From: Ricinus communis
Lineage: Eukaryota; Streptophyta; Magnoliopsida; Malpighiales; Euphorbiaceae
Length of the DNA stretch: 64,000 nt
Direction of reading: 5' to 3'
Assembly: GCF_019578655.1 (NCBI RefSeq)
Contig: NC_063259.1
Span: 23,423,277 to 23,487,276 of the forward strand
Shown here: piece after piece, positions 25,385 to 35,780 of the stretch
Numbering within the stretch: the stretch's first letter is position 1
How the letters are laid out: the number at the start of each line of letters is the position of its first letter
Position numbers and translations under genes: made by a program
The notes under the pieces: model-generated
What the model saw: only the letters and a program-made list of their open reading frames with translations
What the model was told of the DNA's origin: nothing
Database searches by the model: none

Positions 25385-26717
25385 TCTAACGATTACTCTT
25401 ACTGTATTTTAAAATAATATTTTTACTCCTTATTGATATATATTTAGTAGAGTATGAAAGATTTTAATGTTTTTAATTTGATTTTTAAATTTTTTATTTT
25501 ATACAATAAATTTATTTATAGCATTTTACATTATAGAATATTTTAATCTTTAATATAAAAAATTATTTTAATCTTTAACCAATTTTATATATAAAAAAAC
25601 TAATATCTAAATAACAGAAAAGATATTTTATTAAACGGCATATAAATATAAAAGAAAAACAAAAGGTTCTATATTAGAATGAAAAAGTGAATAACCAGAA
25701 ATCGCAGGACCTCTCTGTATTAATTAATGAAAAAAGTATTTGAGATTAAGAAGAGAAAAGAATAGGCGCCAGTTCGAGACTGTAGCGGTAAAAACTATAG
25801 TGTAAGTGAGTCGGACCCAAAGACTTTTCAAATTCGCTTTGACTGGCGGTACCCCATAATAATCAACGGTTTATAATAGCTTTGATTCTAATGGGTGATC
25901 TTGTTAGAAATGGACTGATTCGACATCTGCGGCTACGGTGGCATGAGATGAAATAGAGAGTTTGGACAATTGGAGGGCATGAGTTGGTCAACCAGTAATC
26001 ATTAGTCAACTGATTTCTATTTTCTTTCTTTTCTTTTCGTCTTTTTTGTTTTCCCTGAAAGGAATATATCACTAAATTCACTGCTTATTTAGCAAGCTGA
26101 AGGCCTCATCCCAAAAATGAATAAAATAAGTTTTGTTATAATTTGATTGGTGCATTTTCTATTTATCTCGAGTTTGATTACCTTGAGTAATATTTATAAA
26201 ATTTGATTTTGCAGTATTAATTATAAATTGATGTATAGATAAAATGTGCATATTTACTGTTGAATTTGTAAAAAAAGAATTAATTTTTCCTATTTTTTTA
26301 TTACAGTAAAGAGATAAAAGTTCGAATTTTAATTTCGAAATGAAAAGTATCAAACTTAAAATTCTGCTTATAAATTAAAATTTGTGGGTGCAATTTACAT
26401 ATATTAGGTTTGAATATTCTACTTTGAAGAAAATATATTTTCATTTAGGCGATGCTCATAATTAAAATGGTTGTTGAATAGCACTTACTGAATTTCGACA
26501 ATATTCATACCGATGATATTGTGCATGTTTTCTCATTAAAATTTTCATTATGTTTGGAAAAGTAAACAATGATGAAATCATTAAGCAAACTAAGTGAGGG
26601 AGGGAACCATTTTCTTCCTATTATGTTCTGTTTGAATGGTTAGCACAGAAAACAAAAGAAACAGCGGAAGCCAAGTTTTGAAAATTGCAGTTTTGAGTTT
26701 AAGTAGTTGGATATTAA
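25077..26717. other. Intergenic, SOG1 5' side to copia element
   Basis: SOG1 leader and promoter, including a GA-rich stretch on the + strand at 25021-25060 just inside the gene, then a (TA)n tract at 25354-25382 and AT-rich DNA. A GC-richer patch at about 25765-26000 has no recognisable frame. The ATTAA target duplication of the copia insertion lies at 26713-26717. Confidence 0.55.
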
Positions 26718-26962
26718 TATTAGAACCAAAAATAATTGTAACTCAAAAAAATATTTAGAGTGAATGTCTTCCTCATCAGAAAATAAAAGGTGGCTTATAT
26801 ACGCCTTTATAAAACAAGAATGAATCAAAAAGCCACGTACTACATGGCAACAAAACAAGAATATAAGAAACTGATTCTAAAGAATAGAACTTCCCTTAGG
26901 ACTAGGACTTATTAACAAACGTGGATTAATAAAACACGTTAAATAACAAACTTTGACTAACA
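26718..26962 (-). repeat. 3' LTR of the copia element
   Basis: On the minus strand it begins TGTTAGTCAAAG and ends near GGTTCTAATA. It includes GGTGGCTTATATACGCC in the + reading, a TATA-bearing stretch shared with the other LTR. Edges are good to about three bases. Confidence 0.9.
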
Positions 26963-26973
26963 TTCCCTCCCTT
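26963..26973 (-). other. Polypurine tract of the copia element
   Basis: On the minus strand AAGGGAGGGAA abuts the 3' LTR. This is the plus-strand primer site for reverse transcription. Confidence 0.85.
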
Positions 26974-26989
26974 AAGCTAATGAATTAGC

Positions 26990-29900
26990 TTACTTCAGTG
27001 ACCTTCATTACTCCAAGCATGCTTCGAAGCTTTTCAAACTGCTCAAGCTTCAATGGTTTTGTCATTATGTCTGCAATTTGTTCTTCAGAGCTACAAAACT
27101 CAATCGCACAACTTCATCATTTACTAAGTGTCTGAGAAAATGAAACCTTACTGCAATATGCTTGCTTTTTTCATGAAAAACTAGACTTCTGGACAACTAA
27201 AAAGTGGAACTATTGTCACATAAGATCACAGTTTATGCCTTCTCCTCAGCTCCAAGTTGCTCCAAGATTCTTCTAAGCCAAATACATTGACAAGCACAAA
27301 GTGTTGCAGCAATATATTCTGCCTCTGTGGTGGATAAGCTCACAACAGTTTGCTTTTTCGAGGCCCATGAAACAGCTCCAGACCCCATCATAAACACTAA
27401 ACCAGAAGTGCTTCTTCCATCATCTAAATCTCCTGCGTAATTGTTGTCAATATAAGCTAGAAGACCTGTTTTTCTTCCTTCAGTCTTGTAGAATATTCTG
27501 TGCTATGTAGTTCCTTTTAGATATCTTAAGAGCCTTTTTGCTGCAACCCAATGTGACTCTTTTGGATTTGCCATGAACTTGTTGATCAAACTCACTCCAA
27601 ACGTCAAATCAGGTTGAGTTACATTTAAGTACATGAGACTTCCAACTGCTTGTTTGAACTTCGTAGTATCTACTTCAGCGCCATCCTCATCTTTCAATAA
27701 ATTTGTTCCTGGAACAATTGGATTCTTTACTGGATTACAGTCCGTCATGTTGAACCTTGCTATAACTTCTCGAGCATATCTTCTTTGACAAATAAAAATC
27801 CCAGCATCACTTTGTATCACCTCTACTCTAAGAAAATATCTTCCTTCCCAAGTCAGACATGTCAAACTCTAGCATCATTGAACTTTTGAATTCTTCACAC
27901 ATGCTTTTATCATTTCTAATAAAAATCAAATCATCAACATAAAGGCTAACTATCAGAATGTTACCTTCATTTTTCTTAGTGAACAAAGTGTGTTCACTAG
28001 AGCACCTTTCGAATTTTTTCTTTGCAAAATACGCCTTAATTTTGTTGTACCAAGCTCTCGGTGCTTGTTTAAGGCCGTATAATACTTTCTTCAACTTGTA
28101 GACTTTATGTTCTTTTCCTTTCTTGACAAATCCTTCAGGCTGCTGTACAAATACTTCTTCTTTGAGCTCACCATGAAGAAAAGCGCTCTTCATGTCAAGT
28201 TGAAACACTTCCCATCCACATTGAGCTGCCAAAGCTAATAGTACTCGCACGATGTCAAGTCTTGCTACTGGTGCAAATACTTCTGTATAATCCACTCCAT
28301 ACCGTTGTGCATATCCTTTTGCCACCAATCTTGCCTTATACTTTTCAACCTTTCCACTTTCATTGAGCTTGGTTTTGAAACTCCATTTAACTCCAATAGG
28401 CTTAACTCCTTTTGGGGCATCAGTTAGTTCCCATGTCTTGTTCTTTTTTATTGCCTTCATCTTCATGTTCATTGCTTCTCTCCACTTCATGCTCGTGAAC
28501 GCTTCTTTGAACGAGTACGGATCACTTCCATTTTCAGCCATCATCATCACCATTAAGCTTTCTTCTTCCTCAGATAAGTTTGTTTCCTCTTCATAATCTG
28601 CCATCCAGACAGGTTTTCTTCTATTTTTTGCTGCCCTCCCTTCAACTAGAAATTCATGTTCACCATCATTTTCTTCATTTGCTAGTGGCCCGATCTCGTT
28701 TGAACTGCTTGAGGATGCACCTTGATTGATATCACCACTGTCTGCTTCTTCATTTTGCGCAGGTTCTCGGTCTTCACGATTTTCTTCATTTTCTTCTTCT
28801 TCCCAATCTAGAACATCAACTTTGCATTCTTCTTCAGTTCTTTCCCAATCCCAACTCTTATCTTCTTCAAAAACTACATCTTTGCTCACAATGACTTTCT
28901 TTGCAATAGGATCAAATAATTTGTAAGCTTTAGATTCATCACTAACTCCCAAAAGTACACACCTTTTGCTTTTGTCGTCTAGTTTGCTTCTTTATTGGTC
29001 TGGTACATGAGCATGAGCTACACATCCAAAGATCCGAAAATAGTTAACTCTTGGCCTTACACCACTCCATGCTTCTTCTAGGGTTCTCTGATCTACTACT
29101 GAAGTTGGACTTCTGTTTTGTACGTGTACACACCATCTAACTGCTTCAGGCCAAAATACTTTTGGAACTTGTCTTTCGTTCAGTATCGTCCTTACTACAT
29201 TCATGATCGTCCTATTTTTCCTCTCGGCGACTCCATTTTTTTTAGGAGTATAAGCAGCCGTCAATTGCCTGCAAATTCTTTGATCCTTACGAAAATCTTC
29301 AAACTCCTTAGAGGTAAGTAAATTCACCACCTCTATCTATCCTTAAGCAAGTGATGAAACCAACTTCTTTTTCAACACTAGCTTTGAACTTTTTGAACAT
29401 AATAAACGCTTCTTATTTTTCATGTAAGAAATAAATCCAAGCTTTACGAGAAAAGTCATTAGTAAAGCTTAAGATATACCTCTTGTCACTGTTTGAAGAT
29501 GGTGTGATAGGACCACAAATATCGGCATGAATTAACTGAAGCTTCTTCAAGGCACTCCATGAGCTCTTCTTTGGGATTGACTCTCTCTGTTGTTTCCCAA
29601 TGAGACAAGTAGTGCAAATCTTCTTCGAAGACCTCACATAAGGTAGCCCAATGACCATATTCTTGCATGAGAGTGTACTGAGCCCCTTGTAGTTAAGGTG
29701 CGCAAAGCGACAATGCCATAATTGAGTTTATTTCTCCGAGACCACTTCAGCTTGTAGACACATGGGATCTTTTAGTGTTGCACAAACTGTCAAACAGAAC
29801 ATCCTATTTCCCCTCATACTAGTGTGCATAATTAATCATTTATCCGGGTGAAATACTTTGCAAGTGCCATTTTGAATTAAAATTGCTAACCCTTTTTCTT

Positions 29901-30132
29901 GTAGTTGTCCTAAGCTTAGCAAATTGTTCGTAAGCTTAGGGACAAAGTAAACATCGGATATTACATGAGTAATGCCATTTATTTGCACTCGGATGCTTCC
30001 TTTTGCTACAATAGCCATTGTGGTATCATTCTCAAGCTTCACAATTCTGCAAAATCCTCCTTCCATTTTCGAGAACCATTCTTTGTTTCCTGTCATATGA
30101 TTGCTGCAGCCGGAGTCCAGAAACCAAGCTTC
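26990..30132 (-). pseudogene. Copia pol (protease, integrase, reverse transcriptase, RNase H), broken
   Basis: On the minus strand, protease starts with WFLDSGCSNHMTG (just downstream of 30132). Integrase pieces lie at 29658-29413 (zinc-binding C-x2-C, HADICGP) and 29330-28992 (YTPKKNGVAERKNRT). Reverse transcriptase occupies most of 28952-27828, with [21 protein letters not shown] and YVDD. A frame change near 27850 leads to 27865-27503 (FL-VEVIQ through LRYLKGTT). RNase H wording continues past 27503 with several stops. A natural copia has one continuous frame; here there are at least six breaks. Confidence 0.92.
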
Positions 30133-31020
30133 TTATTGTACGGTTTGATGCAACTCTTCGTACTCCATCAGTAAGAGTTCTTCTTCTTTCTCAAGCTCCG
30201 CATAATTTGCTTTCTTCTCCCAGTCAGGGCACTCATACTGAAAGTGACCCAACTTGTGACACTTAAAGCACTCAACGATTGCTCTGTTTAGAGACTGTCT
30301 TCCTCTTCCTCTACCACGTCCTCCTCTGAATAGACCTCTACCTCCTCCGCCTCTGATTGGTCTATCATCATTGGTTATCTTCAATACATGTTCTTCTGCC
30401 TGAAATCCCTGCATTCTTTGCTCATGAACAAGAAGGCTGCCATGTAGTTCATCAATACTCAAGGTACTCAAATCATTTGATTCCTCTATTGAGCACACAA
30501 CATAATTGAATTTAGAGGTCAAAGATCTGAGTATCTTACTAACAACCGTACTTTGCTCCATTGCTTCACCATTTAATTTCATCTTGTTTACCACATTAAG
30601 AGTCCTTCCCAAGTAGCTATCGATCTTCTCGCCTTCTTTCATGGCCAGTAGTTCGAAATCTCTTCTCAATGCTTGGAGTTATGCTCTTTTCACCTTTGTG
30701 GACCCTTGATACTTTTGCTGCATAGAACTCCATATTGCCTTCGAAGTTCCCTTGTCAATAATTGTTTCAAGAATCTTTTTGTCAATAGCTTGAAACAAGA
30801 AATTCTTGACCTTCAAATCTTTAAGCTTGGCCTCTTCCACACTCTTTCGTTGCGCTTCACTTGTTGGTGCTGTTCCAATTGCTAGTGTCAATTTTTCTCC
30901 TTTTACGAGGTGCCACATTTCCTTACTTCGTAGAAAATTCTCTATCGTCATTGACCAATAATCATAGTGGCCATCGAACCTTGGAATAGCCGGCTGTACG
31001 AACTTCTCAGATGAAGACAT
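30133..31020 (-). pseudogene. Copia gag with internal stop
   Basis: Begins MSSSEKFVQPAIPRFDG and runs through the Ty1/copia gag fold to a CCHC zinc knuckle, CFKCHKLGHFQYEC, then an acidic tail. An in-frame TAA at 30679-30681 splits it; the frame is otherwise continuous on both sides (31020 and 30669 are in phase), so a single base change explains it. A second TAA at 30133-30135 separates it from protease. Confidence 0.9.
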
Positions 31021-31130
31021 ATTAATCTCTTGGTGTTTCTTCTCTTACTCACTTCACACACACTTTGATCTCTCAGTGATTCTCTTCTCACACATGCTCA
31101 CTCTCCACACAATACCATGCCCCTTGTAGA

Positions 31131-31143
31131 GCTCTGATACTAA
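31131..31143 (-). other. Primer-binding site (initiator tRNA-Met type)
   Basis: On the minus strand the bases next to the 5' LTR read TTAGTATCAGAGC, close to the plant copia consensus TGGTATCAGAGC that pairs with initiator tRNA-Met. Two mismatches at its 5' end suggest decay. Confidence 0.8.
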
Positions 31144-31144
31144 T

Positions 31145-31389
31145 CATTAGAACCAGAAATAATTGTAACTCGAGAAGATATTGAGAGTGAATGTCTTCTT
31201 CATCAGAAAATGAAAGGTGGCTTATATACGCCTTTACAAAACAGGAATGAATCAAAAAGCCACATACTACATGGCAACAAAATAGGAATATAAGAAACTG
31301 ATTCTAAAGAATAGAACTTCCCTTAGGACTAGGACTTATTGACAAATGTGGATCAATAAAACACGTTAAATAACAAACTTTGACTAATA
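31145..31389 (-). repeat. 5' LTR of the copia element
   Basis: Same length and about 93% identical to 26718-26962. Its outer end reads TATTAGTC rather than TGTTAGTC, so the terminal TG has been lost. Confidence 0.9.
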
Positions 31390-31429
31390 ATTAATACGTT
31401 TTAGCAAAATTATATTTTGAGGAAACCGA

Positions 31430-31460
<31 letters not shown>

Positions 31461-33090
31461 CGAGTTGATCTTTGGATAATTCAAATTTAGTCTGAAATAT
31501 AAAATAAAATAAAATCTCATTTTAGCGACGGATTATATATATTAATGATGGAAAAGATTTATAATTAAATTACTCTAACTAAAGTTTTGATAATATAAAT
31601 ATTTTCAATTGTAAGAGTAATATTAGCAATGGATCATTTGTGCTTTTTTAATGAGGACTGATTATAGCAATGAATAATCTTTACTAATAACAGCAACCCC
31701 GATAAACTTCATCACTAAATTATTTTAATTTATTATAAAAATATACATATCTGCTACTAATTTAACATTTGATTTGTCAATTATATAATGAAAGTTCATT
31801 CCGACGCTAATTGTTGGTGAATTTATTATATTTTCTAATTCATATAAAATTATTAATTTAGAACTTAAAATTGGAAATGCATTATCATTCAAAGTATGAG
31901 AATTTACAAAACCAATACGAGCATTTAACAAATATAGAAGAAAATTAACTAAATATCTTTTTATAGATATTTTAAAATTTATTATATTTATTTTAATATA
32001 AAAATAAAAAATTAATACTACATTAAATATATAAAAATGATAAATAATTAAATTCTTTTTTATTTGCAAGAGCGACAAATATAATAGAATGAATGGAGTA
32101 TCTTTTTCAACACTTGTCTGCATTAATTAAAGCCTCTCTTTGCTTGTGGTTCTTGTATTATATAATTCATCGGATCCTTCCTCTTTCAGGATGGTTAAAA
32201 CTTAAGGTTGATAATGTAGCTTTAGTAGGTCCAGGAAGAGCTACTGCTACCTGCGATGTGCACTTAGAACATCCTGAGGCTTTGTCCATCTATGTTATAT
32301 TATTTGCCAGCCTCTTGGGAATATAATCCTCAGGTTTCATGAATTTATTAGAGAGACATATTCTTACATATAGAAAGTGGAAAATATATTCTTATATATA
32401 TTTTTGGCTATAGAGTTTTCTGTTTTAGGTTTATTAGAGAGAGATAAAGAGAGAAGAGTGTGTAAATATTTAATTAGTTTTCACTTTTTAGGAATTAAAT
32501 GCAGCTTTATATGAATTACAATTTATAAAGAATGCATTTATTATTTTACCCTAAAGTTGATATGACTTTAATGCTTATTCAATAAATAAATTAGCTAGGA
32601 CGGTATATTATCTAATTTTGAATATTTTTATTAAAATATTTTCATTTTTAGCTAACTTTATTTTTCCGTTTAACATTGATCAGCTGACAACACTAAAAGT
32701 GAAATTAGAAGGACAGATATCCAATGTGAAGAATATATTTTTCTTTTCTTAAAATTAAAAAAAAAAGTAAAAAGTAAAAAAGAAATAGAGAATGAACGTG
32801 AAATATCTAATTTTCATAATACAACACGATCCATTCTATGTGCTAAAAAAACCTTCATAATTCAAACTTTTAATTATCTTAGGATTTAATCTTTCTAGTA
32901 TGTTTAGGATAGTTTATTATTTTTAATTCTTTATTTCTTTTATAATTATTAATGATGTGTGTTTAAGTGTACTTCTAAGGTTTAGATGGTGGAGATTGGA
33001 ATTCAAGTTCATTACTTACTATGCATTGCAAAATTCCAGGGGAGTATTCTATTTTTTTTCCCTCTTTTTATTCTTTATTTTTATATATGC
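31390..33090. other. Intergenic, degraded repeat DNA
   Basis: A (TA)n tract lies at about 31430-31457. From 31520, phrases such as TTAGCGACGGAT recall subterminal repeats of CACTA-type transposons, but I cannot delimit an element. A short frame at 32186-32270 resembles a LINE RNase H (see its own entry). From about 32900 the sequence reads like the 3' untranslated part of a gypsy element. Confidence 0.4.
32186..32270 (+). pseudogene. Possible LINE-type RNase H (RVT_3) fragment
   Basis: The frame reads GWLKLKVDNVALVGPGRA. This resembles the start of the RNase H-like domain of plant LINE polyproteins, whose pattern is GW-KLN-DGA followed by a Gly-rich stretch with GxAG. Only about 28 residues are alignable, and the key Gly after Asp is changed to Asn. 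It could be chance. Confidence 0.3.
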
Positions 33091-34785
33091 AATGATATTG
33101 AGGACAATGCCAAATTTAAGTGTGGGGGAGGGAAATAGAATATTTCTTCGATTAAACTTTATAGGTCATATGCCATGAGAATTAGCAACTTTGGTTAATC
33201 TTTTGCAAAATTTTAAATTTTTCCACTCAGTTTTTTTTTATTATTCTATATAAGAGTCGATGAAAGAATACTATTATGTTAAGATTCTTGAACCCTTGAG
33301 TTAGTTTTTAATATGTATAATGTGAACTCATGAGTTATTTATACTTAGTGTTCATCTTTTGCATATGGAAATGATGAGTAGTTTAGTAACATTTGACATG
33401 GGTATAATTAGAAGTATATGATTTAGGTTATTATTTCCTTGTTACTAAATTGGCTTACCTAAGTTTGTGAGATATGATATAGGCAAGTTAAAGCTCTAAG
33501 TAATATGTTCTATTCCACTAATTTTAGTTGCTTAGTAACCGGGAATCTTCATGACCAATGTTGATTTTCGGGTAAAAAGCAATTAAGATTATGAGTATGC
33601 AAAGCATCTTGATGTATGTTTTGTTGAGTAACCAGGTGCATTCATTACCCATGTTTTGTATTTACGTAAAAAAAACATCTCAAGAAAGAAATAAGTACTC
33701 CAAGTATCAAAAATTAAAATCCAAGGGGTATAAAGAAAAGAGAAGAAAAAGTTTAAGAGCTTCAAAAGCAAGTAATAAATGCCTATTGATCTCTTGTATT
33801 TGAATGAAGGTTTTGCCTTTCTGAATATGGTTATGATAATTTGGATTATGCGTCATAGTTGGATCCTTTGAAAATGAGTTAGACTATTTGTTATGAAACA
33901 TGTGTGAAGGATTGGATACTAAAGAAGGAGGGGAGTTTTCTCCTACCTACTCTCTACACATGCGACTATTATTCTCTCCATAATTCTCTACAGTTTTCCA
34001 TAAATACTTTAGTTTTAGTTTTCATTGTTCTTTCAGGATCTAAGGAGTTTTTCAAGAAGTGAAGACTGATGACCAATATTTTTCCTACTTGAAGAAATTC
34101 TGGATCTAAAAAGAGCTTTTTACTTTACTTTTTTATGTCTTTCTATTTAATACCATGATCATTGGGTTAAATATGTTAGGCTAGTTTTCATAAGTGTTTA
34201 GTTTAGTCTTTTTACTTTTATATGAACTTTATTTTTTATTTATTTAATAAATAATTTTTTTATCTTCATATCTTTATTAATTTCAGTTATTATTGTTAGT
34301 TAACCATCATATTAATTTAACAATAGTAATTGTTATGAAAATCTTTAGATTTAAAAGCATTAGAAACATCATCTTTACTTTAATCTATATTGGTATAAGA
34401 AACCTAAGTTGTATCATTAGCTTGAGTAACTTAGGGAAAAAGGCACATCACTATCTCATTCATTAAATCTAAGCTTAAAGTAAAACAAAGAGATTACTAA
34501 GTAAATAGCTAGACTAAATACTGTTTTAGCGTATAGTTTTAGATCATAAGTATTTGCATTGCATATTTATTTATTGTTTAGTTACTTTACTTTATGAATA
34601 TCATTCTCTCAAAATACTGATTTAGAGTGTTTAAATTTACTTTTATTATTTTGTGTTCATAATAAGTCTTTATAATAAAAAACTTCATAGTTCTTTGAGA
34701 GATCGACCTCGTGGTGAACTTACCCTTATTATAGGTACGGTTCGTACACTTACGAGTACTAAAAAAGACACATCAATAATACCAT
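33091..34785 (+). mobile_element. Decayed Ty3/gypsy 3' end: polypurine tract plus LTR
   Basis: At 33098-33130 the sequence reads GAGGACAATGCC then TTTAAGTGTGGGGGAGGG, the hallmark polypurine tract of plant Athila/Tat-type gypsy elements. About 1.6 kb further on, 34700-34780 has GATCGACCTCGTGGTGAACTT, then GTACGGTTCGTACACTTACGAG and finally ACACATCA, typical of the 3' end of such an LTR. I take the LTR as roughly 33131-34785. No gypsy coding sequence is recognisable on either side, so this is a truncated or near-solo LTR. Confidence 0.55.
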
Positions 34786-35295
34786 ATGTTCCATCACAAT
34801 ATCCATTATACAACAAATTCAAAAGAAATTAGAACAAGTCTTGATAAAAGTTAGCAGCTTAGACTGTTAATATATATACTAACTTGAGCAAAGTTTCAAA
34901 TTCGAGGTTCTTTCTATTTATTTATAACTAAAACAAACTAGCTATTAAAAAAAAACAGTATAAACGGAGCAAAGATTTTGGATAATATTTCCTGCCATAT
35001 TTTATAAAGATATCATATAATTTACATGTCCCTGGATAACTAGAATTATATAAAGATTTAATTGATAATTTCTTTTATTAATTACCATGTCTTATTGGAG
35101 TAGAAAATCACACAAAACTTGGAAAGATATTTAAGTGGGTTTATCCGAAACTGCAAAGTTTCCTTTTATTAATGCATGTATGTTTTAACACGAGGCTTAG
35201 CTATCAGTCAAGCTTAAGAAATATACTAAAATAAGAGTTCATAACGAAGTCATATTATCCTGATTGTATATATATGCATAGGGATTAAGACATAC
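34786..35295. other. Distal upstream region of LAR
   Basis: AT-rich DNA between the gypsy LTR and the LAR promoter. No gene and no clear motif except those listed separately. Confidence 0.5.
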
Positions 35296-35302
35296 ACCTA
35301 CC
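35296..35302 (+). promoter_or_regulatory. MYB-type AC element upstream of LAR
   Basis: ACCTACC lies about 110 bases before the TATA box. This is the AC-I/MYB recognition sequence used by R2R3-MYBs of the phenylpropanoid and proanthocyanidin pathway. A weaker AACTACCTC follows at about 35391-35399. Binding is inferred from the motif only. Confidence 0.45.
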
Positions 35303-35405
35303 CTCTGTGGACCAGTAGCTGTATCTGAAACTGAACTTTTATGCCCTTTTTATCCTTGTTCCATTTTTGGTTGTGACATTTAAAACCCTACAACTACCTC
35401 GTCTC

Positions 35406-35413
35406 TATTTATA
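35406..35413 (+). promoter_or_regulatory. TATA box of LAR
   Basis: TATTTATA, 89 bases before the chosen LAR start codon. If it is used, transcription would start around 35437-35445, which is after the upstream in-frame ATG at 35418 and supports the start at 35502. Confidence 0.6.
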
Positions 35414-35501
35414 GCATATGATTTGCATTATTACCCTCCTACTACAACTGTTACTGCTCCATCCCTCTCAAGAAACATATAACTCTCAGTCTTTGAAAAC
35501 C

Positions 35502-35744
35502 ATGACTTCTCAAAATTCTCTCTCCATTTCCAAGAGCTCGGTTCTCATTGCCGGAGCTACTGGTTTTATGGGTCAGTTTTTGACGGCAGCTAGTCTACAT
35601 TCCGGTCATTCTACATATGTTCTTGTCCGATCAACTCCTATTTGCCCTTCTAAAGCCAAAATTATAAGTTCTTTTGAAGATAAAGGAGCCGTAGTCTTGC
35701 ATGTGAGTCTCCTATTCCTTTATGTGCTATGTGCAATCTATCTA

Positions 35745-35780
<36 letters not shown>

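Larger units (their letters stand above)
26718..31389 (-). mobile_element. Near-complete, inactivated Ty1/copia retrotransposon
   Basis: A 4.67-kb element on the minus strand, bounded by two 245-bp LTRs (26718-26962 and 31145-31389) and flanked by the same five bases, ATTAA, at 26713-26717 and 31390-31394. Internal order on the minus strand is primer-binding site, gag, protease, integrase, reverse transcriptase, RNase H, polypurine tract. I count about 17 differences between the LTRs by eye (near 7%), mostly transitions. Stops and frame changes in gag, integrase, reverse transcriptase and RNase H mean it is dead. It resembles the left-edge element in protein wording. Confidence 0.95.

Noticed and set aside
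35418..35501. Upstream in-frame Met of LAR adding 28 residues
   Set aside because: Family length and start, and a TATA box at 35406-35413, leave it outside the likely transcript.
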